Shown: positions 1 through 6,613, counted from the stretch's first letter. The stretch is 14,641 nucleotides of DNA from JBOGZI01 sp050697275 (GCA_050697275.1 JBOGZI010000211.1:1-14641), one strand, 5' to 3'. Numbers and translations are program-made. The notes: a model not told the origin generated them from the sequence alone.

Positions 1-116
1 AGCCGGGCCAGGGCGCCGGAGGTGCGCAGCACCCCCGCCGGCCTCGCCTCGAACGCGCGGCCCGGCGGGGCCTCGGGCTCCGCCGCCTCGCCGCGCAGCT
101 GCTCCCGCTCCTCCAT
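1..116 (-). CDS. Unidentified protein, N-terminal part only, coupled to the DUF445 gene
   Basis: A minus-strand reading frame opens with ATG at 116-114 and stays open to the window edge, giving 38 complete codons. The ATG shares bases with the TGA of the DUF445 gene (TGATG), a classic translational-coupling arrangement, so the two genes are probably one operon. The visible residues are acidic and Pro/Ala/Arg rich (start MEEREQLRGEAAEPEAPPGR) and look like a disordered N-terminal tail. I do not recognise the family. The rest of the gene lies outside the window. Confidence 0.6.
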   Translation of the reverse strand, partial: MEEREQLRGEAAEPEAPPGRAFEARPAGVLRTSGALAR

Positions 117-1444
117 CAGACCCCGAAGATCAGCAGATGGAGACAGCCGGCGAAGAAGCCGAGCACCGCGCCATGCAGGAGCAGCAGCCACTCATCCTCG
201 CGCATCGCCGAGCGCAGCAGCTCGGAGAAGTCGGCGTGGGGCAGCTCGCGCATCCGCTCCGCGATCAGGCTCCGCACCGCGGCGCTCTGGCGCCGGTTGA
301 ACTCCGGGTCGGTGAGCGGGGTCATCGTGTACTCGACCGCCTCGGTCGCGACGGACTCACGGATGGTGTCGTATTGGCTCGGCCCCAGCGCGACCCGCAC
401 CGCCAGCCGCGCCGGGCCGGCGGCGCGGTCGACGGCGGGTCGCATCGAGTCCTCGATCATCTGCCGGGTGCGGTCCGAGCGCGGCCCGCGCAGGAGCTCG
501 TCGCCGATGTTGCGGAGGGTGACGATGTCGTCGGCGATGATCTCGCCGTAGACCTCGGAGACCTCGGGCTGGCGCCGGATGAAGAGTCCGTGCAGCTTGA
601 AGGGCCCGAGCCGGTGTGGCTCGACCGGCTCGAAGATCATCCACAGCGCCACCCAGTTGGTGACGTAGCCGATGATCACCCCGCCGATCGGGAGCACCCA
701 CCAGAAGGGGAGGGCCTCGACCAGGAAGACGAGCGGCACCCCGAGCAGGGCGCCGAAGAAGAAGCCAAAGTTGATGATGAAGCGGAGCTCGCGGCGGCCC
801 ACCTCGAGGTAGATCCGGTTCGCCAGCTCCGGCGACTCCTCGATCCGCCGGATCACCATCAGCTTGATGTCGAGCAGCTGGTCGATGTGGTCGCCGATCT
901 CGTCGGTCACCGTCCGCACGATCTCGGGCAGCTGCTGCTGGACGCGCGAGTGCACCGCCTCGCGCACCCGGCCCGGCACCGTGGGCCAGGTGTCCGGATA
1001 CTCGCGCTCCATGATCCGGTCGACCACGTCGCGGATGTCCTGGCGCGCGGTGTCGAGGATGTGCTCGGCGATCGCCTCCGGCTCGAGCTGCCGGTAGAAG
1101 TCGGCCGGGCTGCCGAGCTTGGCGATCCCCTTGTCCACGGCGATCGAGCCCATCTTCGCCGCCCGCGAGGGGATGATCCCCTGCCAGCCGACCCCGCCCC
1201 TCATCACGCCGGGGATCTGCTGGATGCGGCGGGGAAGCAGGTGGGCGAGCCTGCCCAGCCCGGGGACCTGGAAGCCGGCGAAGCGCACCGGGTAGAAGAG
1301 CATCCAGACCCCGCTCCAGTTGGTCAGATACCCGATCGCCCCGGTGAAGAGGGGGATCGTGATCTGGCTGAGCAGGTGCGAGTCCATTCGCTCGAGGACG
1401 CTATCCGGCTTCGCCACCGGGTCGCGGCTGTAGCGGGCGCTCAC
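116..1444 (-). CDS. DUF445 family membrane protein
   Basis: This 442-residue protein has the DUF445 (YheB/YjiN-like) layout. Two copies of the hallmark membrane motif are visible: GAIGYLTNW at about residues 35-43 and GVIIGYVTNWVALWM at about 255-269, each followed by a phenylalanine/tyrosine-proline turn (LFYP, IFEP). A long, charged and probably helical segment lies between them at about 115-220. Hydrophobic stretches at about 27-50, 222-272 and 418-442 predict membrane anchoring at both ends. The molecular function of the family is unknown; an envelope role is only a general inference. The start used is GTG at 1444, which has a poor ribosome site; ATG at residue 20 (about 1387) is an alternative that keeps the whole domain. 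The stop overlaps the start of the next gene. Confidence 0.88.
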   Translation of the reverse strand: MSARYSRDPVAKPDSVLERMDSHLLSQITIPLFTGAIGYLTNWSGVWMLFYPVRFAGFQVPGLGRLAHLLPRRIQQIPGVMRGGVGWQGIIPSRAAKMGSIAVDKGIAKLGSPADFYRQLEPEAIAEHILDTARQDIRDVVDRIMEREYPDTWPTVPGRVREAVHSRVQQQLPEIVRTVTDEIGDHIDQLLDIKLMVIRRIEESPELANRIYLEVGRRELRFIINFGFFFGALLGVPLVFLVEALPFWWVLPIGGVIIGYVTNWVALWMIFEPVEPHRLGPFKLHGLFIRRQPEVSEVYGEIIADDIVTLRNIGDELLRGPRSDRTRQMIEDSMRPAVDRAAGPARLAVRVALGPSQYDTIRESVATEAVEYTMTPLTDPEFNRRQSAAVRSLIAERMRELPHADFSELLRSAMREDEWLLLLHGAVLGFFAGCLHLLIFGV

Positions 1445-1482
1445 CTAAGTCGCTTCGGCCTTCGGCCTACGCTCCTGAGTAC

Positions 1483-1501
1483 AGCGGCCTGACAAGCCGC
1501 T
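1483..1501 (-). terminator. Hairpin just 3' of tRNA-Leu
   Basis: AGCGGC and GCCGCT form a 6-bp stem around a 7-nt loop, starting two bases after the tRNA 3' end in the minus direction. There is no T-run, so it may be a weak terminator or a processing hairpin rather than a strong intrinsic terminator. Confidence 0.35.
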
Positions 1502-1503
1502 TA

Positions 1504-1589
<86 letters not shown>

Positions 1590-1666
1590 GGGGCAGACGA
1601 TGATAGTCATCCGCCGGGGGCCGGCCGCCGAACCGGTGAGGCGATTAGTTCGGCGCAGAAAGGTGC

Positions 1667-1695
1667 TTGAAACCATCCGGGGGGCGCGCTACTCT
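1667..1695 (+). promoter_or_regulatory. lexA promoter (-35/-10)
   Basis: TTGAAA at 1667-1672 and TACTCT at 1690-1695 are separated by exactly 17 bp, a good housekeeping-sigma promoter. Transcription would start at about 1702, inside the SOS box, leaving a leader of about 60 nt before lexA. This placement also rules out the longer in-frame lexA start near 1600. Confidence 0.7.
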
Positions 1696-1697
1696 GT

Positions 1698-1711
1698 CGA
1701 ACATGTGTTCG
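1698..1711 (+). promoter_or_regulatory. LexA (SOS) box, autoregulatory
   Basis: CGAACATGTGTTCG matches the Gram-positive/actinobacterial LexA operator consensus CGAACRNRYGTTYG at every position. It lies three bases downstream of the lexA -10 box and over the predicted transcription start, so bound LexA would block its own promoter. The position is 51 bp upstream of the lexA ATG. Confidence 0.93.
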
Positions 1712-1761
1712 CCCAAGAGGAATCCACCGGGGCACTTCGACCGGCTGAGCCGGGAGTAGCG

Positions 1762-2379
1762 ATGGCCCTCGTCAAGGACCTGACCAACCGGCAGCGGGAG
1801 ATCTTCGACTTCATCCGCCGCTACCTGGACCGGCACGGGTACCCGCCCACGGTCAGGGAGATCGGCAAGGCGGTCGGGCTGCACTCCTCCTCGACGGTCC
1901 ACGCGCACCTCTCCAAGCTCGAGACCCTCGGCCTGCTGAAGCGCGATCCCTCCAAGCCGCGGGCGCTCGAGCTGCTGGTCGAGCGGGCGAAGCGCGCCGT
2001 TCGACCCTCGGGCCTGCCGCTGGTGGGCCAGGTCGCCGCGGGGGAGCCGATCCTCGCCGAGGAGAACATCGAGGAGTACCTGCAGGTGCCCGGCGTGATC
2101 GGCGGCGAGGCCGGCGACTACGTGCTGCGGGTTCGCGGCGACAGCATGAAGGACGCCGGCATCCTCGAGGGGGACTTCGTCGTGGTCAGGCCCGCCGAGC
2201 GGGCGCGCAACGGCGAGATCGTGGTCGCCCTGGTCGAGGACGAGGCGACCGTGAAGCGATTCTTCCGCGAGAAGAACCGGATCCGCCTGCAGCCCGAGAA
2301 CAAGCGGATGAAGCCGCTGCTGACCCGCGATGCCCGTCTGCTCGGGCGCGTGGTCGGCGTCTTCAGGAGCGTGTCGTGA
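1762..2379 (+). CDS. lexA: SOS repressor LexA
   Basis: LexA represses DNA-damage response genes and self-cleaves when RecA filaments form. This 205-residue protein has the usual length and two-domain layout. The N-terminal winged helix-turn-helix begins LTNRQREIFDFI at residue 7, with the recognition region GLHSSSTVHAHLSKLE at 39-54. The S24 peptidase domain follows. The cleavage site is Ala93-Gly94 (VGQVAAGEP). The catalytic serine is Ser128 in VRGDSM and the catalytic lysine is Lys165 in DEATVKR. The ATG at 1762 is chosen because it is preceded by CGGGAG and starts right at the conserved domain. An in-frame extension to 1600 would cross the promoter and SOS box, so it is rejected. The stop overlaps the start of the next small gene (GTGA). 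Confidence 0.97.
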   Translation: MALVKDLTNRQREIFDFIRRYLDRHGYPPTVREIGKAVGLHSSSTVHAHLSKLETLGLLKRDPSKPRALELLVERAKRAVRPSGLPLVGQVAAGEPILAEENIEEYLQVPGVIGGEAGDYVLRVRGDSMKDAGILEGDFVVVRPAERARNGEIVVALVEDEATVKRFFREKNRIRLQPENKRMKPLLTRDARLLGRVVGVFRSVS

Positions 2380-2592
2380 ACGCCGTCGCCACTGCGGTCG
2401 CCGCCCCGGGCGCGCGCCCCTCGGTGACCCCATCATCCGACCGGCTGTTCGAGTCATCGGGGTCGACGCTCGAGGACAGGATCCTCGGCGCTTGGGAGGA
2501 CCTCGGACTCGAAGGCCGGGCGGCGTGTCCCCGTGTGCCATGGGGAGCTGCGGCCCGCGGGTTGCGGAGACTGCGGCTCCGAGCTCACCTAG
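2376..2592 (+). pseudogene. Small zinc-ribbon protein interrupted by a one-base frameshift
   Basis: A GTG at 2376 overlaps the lexA stop by 4 nt (GTGA) and opens a frame beginning MNAVATAVAAPGARPSV. After AACP, the frame loses its sense at a run of four Cs (2529-2532). Skipping one C restores CPVCHGELRPAGCGDCGSEL-T and a TAG at 2590-2592, i.e. a compact CxxC...CxxC zinc ribbon ending a protein of about 71 residues. Without the shift, the frame becomes arginine/alanine-rich and runs on into the RNase P RNA gene until about 2732, which is not credible. Explanations: a real inactivating insertion, a base-calling error in the homopolymer, or +1 slippage on CCC-CGT. I know of no assigned function; the tight coupling to lexA suggests co-expression in the SOS regulon. 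Confidence 0.72.
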
Positions 2593-2661
2593 CCCTTCCC
2601 CTCAGCCACAGCCGCATCGCGCCTGCCGGCGGTGGGCGTGATCGCGGCTACCATGACCGTT

Positions 2662-2984
2662 GCGAGCTGGACAGTCGCGGAGGTGATGCCTTCGAGGAAA
2701 GTCCGGACACCACAGGGCATGGCGGTGGGTAACGCCCACCCGGGGAAACCCGCGGGAAAGTGCCGCAGAAAACATACGGCCGATGGCGCGGCCGCACGTG
2801 AGCCGCGCACAGGCAAAGGTGAAATGGTGCGGTAAGAGCGCACCGGCGTCGCGGTGACGTGGCGCGCACGGCAAACCCCGCCAGGTGCAAGGCCAAGCAG
2901 GACCTCCGACCCGGCCCGGCGAGGTCCAGGTGGGCCGCTCAGATAGATGGCTGTCCCCGACAGGATCCGGCTTACAGGCTCGCT
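2662..2984 (+). ncRNA. rnpB: RNase P RNA, bacterial type A
   Basis: This is the catalytic RNA that matures tRNA 5' ends. Conserved blocks are all present in order: GAGGAAAGTCCGGAC (about 2693-2707) near the 5' end, GGGTAACGCCCACCCGGGG, the AGAAAACATA-type core at about 2767-2777, GGTGAAATGGTGCGGTAAGAG (about 2818-2838), and the 3' core AGATAGATGGCTG followed by CAGGATCCGGCTTACAG. The ends are set by the P1 helix, GCGAGC at 2662-2667 pairing with GCTCGC at 2978-2983, so they are approximate to a few bases. A -10-like TACCAT at 2649-2654 lies about 7 bp before the 5' end; no convincing -35 is visible. The gene sits directly behind lexA and is followed at once by a terminator. Confidence 0.96.
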
Positions 2985-2987
2985 AAG

Positions 2988-3015
2988 GAAGAGGCCCCGT
3001 CACCGGGGCCTCTTC
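2988..3015 (+). terminator. Terminator of rnpB
   Basis: GAAGAGGCCCCG and CGGGGCCTCTTC form a perfect 12-bp stem around a TCAC tetraloop, beginning 4 nt after the 3' end of the RNase P RNA. The trailing bases are TACGTCC with no U-tract, common for GC-rich actinobacterial terminators. It could also stop leftward transcription from the DUF892 gene. Confidence 0.85.
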
Positions 3016-3070
3016 TACGTCCGGGCATTCGAGCGGGCCACCCCCGCTTCCAGCTTCCGGGCGGCGCCGA

Positions 3071-3574
3071 TCAGGCGGGCGCCGCGATCCGCTCGTCGCG
3101 AACGCTGAGGTCCACGAACCTGTCCCAGTTCTTCTCGATCTTCTTCGCCATCGCCTCCTCGTCCTTGCGGTTGCGACGCGCGACGTCCGCGGTCTGCTCG
3201 TCGCCGGCGCGCTCCGCGAGCCGCTCCAGCAGCTCGTAGGAGGCGATCTCGAAATGCTCGACCACGTAGCCGTCCCGGGCGTTCTTACCGGGCTTGTCCG
3301 CCCGGACCTGGTCGGTCAGGCCCTTGAAGAGGGCGCCGCCGATCGCCGCGACGTCTTTGGCGGCCGAGGGCTTCGAGCCCAGCGCGTTGAGCCGATCGGC
3401 CAGAAGCTGCTCGTGGCGTTCCGTCTCCTCGCGATGGTGCTCGAGCTCCTGCCGGGTCTCGACGTCCTCGGTGGTGGAGATCATCGAGTCGAGCATCCGC
3501 TTCGAGTTCTGCTCCATGGCATGGGCGCCCTGGAGATGTGACACCAACTTGTCCTGTAGCTGGCTCTCGGGCAC
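3071..3574 (-). CDS. DUF892 (YciE/YciF-type) ferritin-like protein
   Basis: The 167-residue product has the four-helix ferritin-like pattern of the DUF892 family. Helices at about residues 4-33, 41-66, 101-122 and 126-150 carry acidic/His residues at heptad-like spacing (HAMEQ at 18-22, HHREETERHEQ at 46-56, VEHFEIASYELL at 105-116, KDEEAM at 137-142), which could ligand a dinuclear metal centre. Family members are associated with stress responses, but biochemical function is unproven. The GTG at 3574 is chosen over an upstream frame start at 3625 because GAAGGAGG lies about 9 nt before it and the skipped 17 residues are a low-complexity Arg run. The gene lies 58 nt downstream of the methyltransferase stop, so it may be read with that cluster or from its own promoter. 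Confidence 0.82.
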   Translation of the reverse strand: MPESQLQDKLVSHLQGAHAMEQNSKRMLDSMISTTEDVETRQELEHHREETERHEQLLADRLNALGSKPSAAKDVAAIGGALFKGLTDQVRADKPGKNARDGYVVEHFEIASYELLERLAERAGDEQTADVARRNRKDEEAMAKKIEKNWDRFVDLSVRDERIAAPA

Positions 3575-3632
3575 TGTTCTCTTCCTCCTTCGGTTTCTCG
3601 CTCTGGCCCGAGTTACCCGAATCACAACCGCT

Positions 3633-4274
3633 CTAACTGGGCCTGCGGAAAACCGCGGTCTCGCAGACCTGGGGCCACCCGTCCTTGACCCCGGCGAAGC
3701 GGTGCTCTCGCCAGCCGGCGACCAGTTCGTAGGCCTCCGCGTAGCCGGGACGGTCGGAGTCGTCGAGCAGCAGCAGCCCCCCGGGGCGGACCTTGTCGCG
3801 AGCAGGACGGAGAACGTCGACCCGGGTCACCTGCGGCGATTCCAGGAAGTCGAGGATCACCAGGTCGAAGCCGGCGTCGGGCAGGGCCGCGACCGCCTCG
3901 ACGAAGGCCTCGACCGGCATCAGCCTCAGGTCGACCTCGAGGCCCTCGCGCTCGAGCGTCTCGGCGGTCCGCCGCAGCCAGAGCTCGTTGTCCTCGAAGC
4001 TGACCACCCGCCCGGCTCGCCTGGCGAGCCAGGGGGTGGAGCGCCCCGCGCCCAGCTCGAGCACCGACCAGTCCCCCTTGATGCGCCGCCGCAGCCAGCC
4101 GATCGCGGCCGGCACGATCCAGGGTCGCTCAGGGGTCCGGCCGCTCCTCCCGCGCAGCCAGGCGGCCGGGAAGCGCAGCCATCCCGAGAGCGGCATCGGC
4201 CCCCGGGCGGTATGGAAGCGGCCGGCCCTGACGCCCGGCTCGTGCGGTCCCCTCAGGGGGACTTCGGAGGCCAC
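3633..4274 (-). CDS. Class I SAM-dependent methyltransferase
   Basis: The protein has a Rossmann-like methyltransferase core. Motif I is VLELGAGRST at residues 71-80 (the SAM-binding glycine loop). An acidic residue ends the second strand (SFEDNE, 92-97). The fourth strand is DLVILDF at 137-143, and the post-core strand PGGLLLLDDSDR is at 164-175. The DDSDR segment resembles the metal/acceptor region of small-molecule O-methyltransferases, but the substrate cannot be assigned. The GTG at 4274 overlaps the 3' end of the SDR gene by 22 nt, implying one operon. ATG at residue 27 (4196) is an equally defensible start because the first 26 residues look non-conserved; neither has a strong ribosome site. 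Confidence 0.8.
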   Translation of the reverse strand: MASEVPLRGPHEPGVRAGRFHTARGPMPLSGWLRFPAAWLRGRSGRTPERPWIVPAAIGWLRRRIKGDWSVLELGAGRSTPWLARRAGRVVSFEDNELWLRRTAETLEREGLEVDLRLMPVEAFVEAVAALPDAGFDLVILDFLESPQVTRVDVLRPARDKVRPGGLLLLDDSDRPGYAEAYELVAGWREHRFAGVKDGWPQVCETAVFRRPS

Positions 4275-5101
4275 TTGCCCGACTCGACCTTGCGCTTGAA
4301 GGCTCGCTGGCGACGGAGCGCGTCCCGCATCAGGAGCGGGGTGAGGCGCAGGGCCAGGGCGGGGTGGGAGTCGAAGAAGCGGGCGAACCGGCCCCGCCAG
4401 CCCGGGATGGACAGCACGGGCTTCGGCTTGTCGAGCAGCCGCTCGACGCGCTCGGCGACCTGGGCCGGCATCAGCATCACGCCGGAGAACGAGAGGGCGT
4501 CGTCGGGGTCGTCGAGCTTGTCGTCGACCATCGACGTCCAGACGCCGTCGGGGCAGACGCAGGAGATGGAGATCCCGCCGAGCCCGCTTCGCCGCAGGTC
4601 CGCGGCCGTGCCGAGGCTGAAGGCGATCGCAGCGTGCTTGCTCGCGGCGTAGCCGACGATGCCGGGGCCGACGACCAGGCCCGCCAGGGAGATCACGTTG
4701 ATGATCCGGCCGCGGCCGGACTCGCGCATCCGCTCGATCGCGGCCAGCGTCCCGTTGTAGGTCCCGACCGCGTTTACCTCGAGCATGCGGCGATGGATCT
4801 CGATTCCCTGCTCGTGGGCGAGGCCGGTGATCAGGATGCCGGCATTGTTCACCCAGACGTCGAGCGAGCCGGCGCGCTCGACCACCTCGGCCGCGGCGCT
4901 GCGGCAGGCCTCCGAGTCGGTGACGTCGAGCCGCAGCGGCCAGGCCCGCTTCCCGAGCTCCGCCGCGGCCCGCTCGACCGCCTCGACCTCGACGTCGCTG
5001 ACGGCGACCGCGTAGCCGCGCCCGACCAGACGGCGGGCTATCTCCAGCCCGAGTCCGCCACCTGCGCCTGTGACCAGGGCTCCCGGCATCGGCGGCAGCA
5101 T
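4253..5101 (-). CDS. Short-chain dehydrogenase/reductase (classical SDR)
   Basis: The 282-residue protein is a classical SDR NAD(P)-dependent oxidoreductase. It shows the cofactor loop TGAGGGLG (11-18), Asp35 ending the second strand (which favours NAD over NADP), DVTD (58-61), NNAG (84-87) and the catalytic set Asn109, Ser137, Tyr150 and Lys154 (YAASK). The C-terminal 70 residues (WRGRFARFFDSHPALALRL and a basic tail to KVESGKWPPKSP) extend beyond the minimal fold, as in SDRs of lipid-like substrates, possibly membrane-associated. Substrate unknown. ATG at 5101 and ATG at 5089 are both possible and neither has a clear ribosome site. It is the first gene of the minus-strand cluster with the overlapping methyltransferase. 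Confidence 0.9.
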   Translation of the reverse strand: MLPPMPGALVTGAGGGLGLEIARRLVGRGYAVAVSDVEVEAVERAAAELGKRAWPLRLDVTDSEACRSAAAEVVERAGSLDVWVNNAGILITGLAHEQGIEIHRRMLEVNAVGTYNGTLAAIERMRESGRGRIINVISLAGLVVGPGIVGYAASKHAAIAFSLGTAADLRRSGLGGISISCVCPDGVWTSMVDDKLDDPDDALSFSGVMLMPAQVAERVERLLDKPKPVLSIPGWRGRFARFFDSHPALALRLTPLLMRDALRRQRAFKRKVESGKWPPKSP

Positions 5102-5210
5102 ACGGCCGTGTGCAGCACGCCGGACCCGGCTCCGCGATTCCCGGCCGACGCGGCTGGGCGGATCGTTTCGCGGCTTCAGGATGACGGTGGGGTTCCGAAC
5201 TACTTACTAG

Positions 5211-5240
5211 TGGAAGGTCCCCCGGCTTCTGTGCTACGGT
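5211..5240 (+). promoter_or_regulatory. Possible promoter for the riboswitch transcript
   Basis: TACGGT at 5235-5240 with a TGTGC just upstream resembles an extended -10. The best -35 at this spacing is poor (TGGAAG, 5211-5216, 18 bp spacing). It lies just ahead of the predicted riboswitch 5' end. This is positional evidence only. Confidence 0.35.
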
Positions 5241-5249
5241 GCCGCGCGC

Positions 5250-5378
5250 ACTTCCGCTGAATCTTCGTCACACGGAAAAGGACGGAGATCGGGGGACCCA
5301 GAGTTGGGGCGAATCGTGGCGACTGCCACGTAGCGCGATCTTTCAGCGCGAGCCCGTCAGCTAACCCCGTAAGCAACG
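5250..5378 (+). ncRNA. c-di-AMP riboswitch (ydaO/yuaA class)
   Basis: The leader carries blocks typical of the ydaO/yuaA riboswitch: CGCTGAATC near the 5' end (5255-5263), then GGGGGACCCA (5291-5300), TTGGGGCGAATC (5304-5315), a variable GC hairpin (GTGGC...GCCAC, about 5316-5330) and GCCCGTCAGCTAACCCCGTAAGC (about 5352-5374). It ends a few bases before the ribosome site of the RlpA-like gene. This class binds cyclic di-AMP and usually turns expression off. In actinobacteria it commonly precedes secreted wall-remodelling proteins, which fits the gene here. Boundaries are approximate. Confidence 0.88.
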
Positions 5379-5392
5379 AAAGAGGAAGGGTC

Positions 5393-5869
5393 TTGCAGAC
5401 GAAGGGACTAAAGCTCGCTGTGGCAGGACTGGCCTGCGTGGCCGTGCTCGGCGTGAGCGCGTCCGCGGCGCAGGCGCAGTCGGGCGGAACCCCCGGCAGC
5501 ACCTCGACGGCGCCGACCACGACGCCAGCTCCGGCAGCCGGAAGCTGGACGCTGATCCAGAAGGCGACCTGGTACGGACCCGGCTTCTGGGGCAAGCGCA
5601 CCGCCTGCGGAACCAAGCTCTCGAAGAAGACACTCGGCGTCGCTCACCGGAAGCTCCCCTGCGGCACGCAGGTGACCTTCGACCACAACGGGGTCAGCGT
5701 GACGACGACCGTGATCGACCGCGGTCCGTTCCGCAAGGGCTACAAGTGGGATCTGACCAGGGCGACCGCCAAGGCGATCGATTTCCTGTCGGTCGGATCG
5801 GGCCCGCTTACGGCTACGGTGACGCCGGTCGTGTCGACCTACCGGGCGGGCGCGAAGAAAAAGCGATAG
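5393..5869 (+). CDS. Exported RlpA-like double-psi beta-barrel protein
   Basis: The 158-residue product starts with a signal peptide (KGLKLAVAGLACVAVLGV core, cleavage probably after Ala26 or Ala28). A Thr/Pro/Ser linker follows at about 30-50, then a single RlpA-like barrel. Family motifs are ATWYGPGFWGKRTACGT (58-74), the AHRKLPCGT turn with His85, and TVIDRGPF with Asp109. The Glu and Asp that RlpA lytic transglycosylases carry after the TASG motif (GERFD) are replaced here by TKLSK, so cleavage of glycan strands is doubtful. Cys72 and Cys90 could form a disulfide. The start is TTG at 5393 behind AGAGGAAGGG. The c-di-AMP riboswitch immediately upstream links it to cell-wall homeostasis. 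It converges on the CMD-fold gene. Confidence 0.88.
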   Translation: MQTKGLKLAVAGLACVAVLGVSASAAQAQSGGTPGSTSTAPTTTPAPAAGSWTLIQKATWYGPGFWGKRTACGTKLSKKTLGVAHRKLPCGTQVTFDHNGVSVTTTVIDRGPFRKGYKWDLTRATAKAIDFLSVGSGPLTATVTPVVSTYRAGAKKKR

Positions 5870-5893
5870 GCGGCGCCGCGGTCTGACGCAGGG

Positions 5894-6463
5894 CTAGGCC
5901 GCGGAGCGAAGCACCGCGGGGTCCGAGCTCTCCTGCGGCAGCGCGGCGGCCGAGGCGATCAGGCTCTGGAACTCGGCCAGGGCCAGCTCTGCGACGGCGT
6001 CGAGAATCTGCTCGTCACTCCAGCCGGCCTCGCGCGCCTCCTCCACGAGGTGATGCGGCGGGCGCTCACTGGGATCGAGCGTTTCGCGCAGCAGCGCCAG
6101 CAGGGCCGCCTCCTTCTCGTCAGCCGAGGTGAACTCGCGGGCGCGGGCCACCTCGTCGAGGCCGAGTCCGGCCGCCTTCGCGGTACGGGAGTAATTCGAG
6201 AGGTTGTAGGGGTCGTTGCGCCACTCGGCGACCGCGAGACCGATCCGCTCGCGGGTGGCGCGGGGGAGATTGTCCTCGGCGCGCAGCTCGGTGCGCATGC
6301 GCGTGTAGGCCCGCAGCGCCGCGGGCGACTCGGCGAGGACGCCGAGGAACTTGGAGACCGCGCCACCGGCGGTCTGGATGCTCTTGATCAGCGGCGCGCT
6401 TGCATCCGGAGCGGTGAGCTCGTCATGGATGTGGAAGCGGCTGATGTCTGTCTTGACGGTCAT
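5894..6463 (-). CDS. AhpD/carboxymuconolactone decarboxylase-fold protein lacking the redox cysteines
   Basis: The 189-residue all-helical protein follows the pattern of peroxidase-related CMD/AhpD proteins: LPRATRERIGLAVAEWRN (66-83) leads into the active-site helix, and a second half (about 100-180) contains SDEQILDAVAELALAEFQ. In active AhpD-type proteins the helix reads CxxC...H. Here the equivalent segment is NDPYNLSNYSRTAKAAGL, with Asp84 and Asn87 at the cysteine positions, and the whole protein contains no cysteine. Thiol-based peroxide reduction is therefore not expected; a decarboxylase/isomerase-like or binding role is possible but unassigned. The ATG at 6463 follows AGAAGGA at good spacing. 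A palindrome at 6503-6519 overlaps its likely promoter. Confidence 0.82.
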   Translation of the reverse strand: MTVKTDISRFHIHDELTAPDASAPLIKSIQTAGGAVSKFLGVLAESPAALRAYTRMRTELRAEDNLPRATRERIGLAVAEWRNDPYNLSNYSRTAKAAGLGLDEVARAREFTSADEKEAALLALLRETLDPSERPPHHLVEEAREAGWSDEQILDAVAELALAEFQSLIASAAALPQESSDPAVLRSAA

Positions 6464-6502
6464 GCGGGTCCTTCTCGTGCCTCACTTTACTTTTAGCCGG
6501 TT

Positions 6503-6519
6503 ACTTACTGGACGTAAGT
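6503..6519. promoter_or_regulatory. Operator-like palindrome upstream of the CMD-fold gene
   Basis: ACTTAC-TGGAC-GTAAGT has perfect 6-bp arms and is AT-richer than its surroundings. On the minus strand it covers a possible -35 (TTACGT) spaced 16 bp from TAAAAG, about 35 bp before the ribosome site, so a bound repressor would occlude that promoter. The regulator family cannot be named from the sequence. It is also 153 bp upstream of glnA and could serve either gene. Confidence 0.5.
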
Positions 6520-6613
6520 CTATCGTCTTCCCGCTCGCCCTGCACCTAGGTACGTGCCCCGCCGGCCTGCGGATGCCCCCGGAACGGAGGTAACTTTCCG
6601 CCCTCGCTGCTTT

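Noticed and set aside
137..1492. A 451-codon plus-strand open frame opposite the DUF445 gene
   Set aside because: Its composition (Asp/His/Arg/Pro/Leu runs) is that of the antisense of a GC-rich gene. The minus strand encodes a recognisable DUF445 protein.
1600..1761. N-terminal extension of LexA from an in-frame start at 1600
   Set aside because: It would translate through the promoter and SOS box, and the LexA domain starts at the ATG at 1762 with its own ribosome site.
3016..3070. Possible small gene between rnpB terminator and DUF892
   Set aside because: Only 55 bp, with no start or ribosome site; it holds no support beyond being the 3' flank of two convergent transcripts.
5870..5893. 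CCGCGG repeats as a terminator between RlpA-like and CMD-fold genes
   Set aside because: CCGCGG is self-complementary and common at this GC content. The stem is 6 bp with a 17-nt loop and no T-run, too weak to call.
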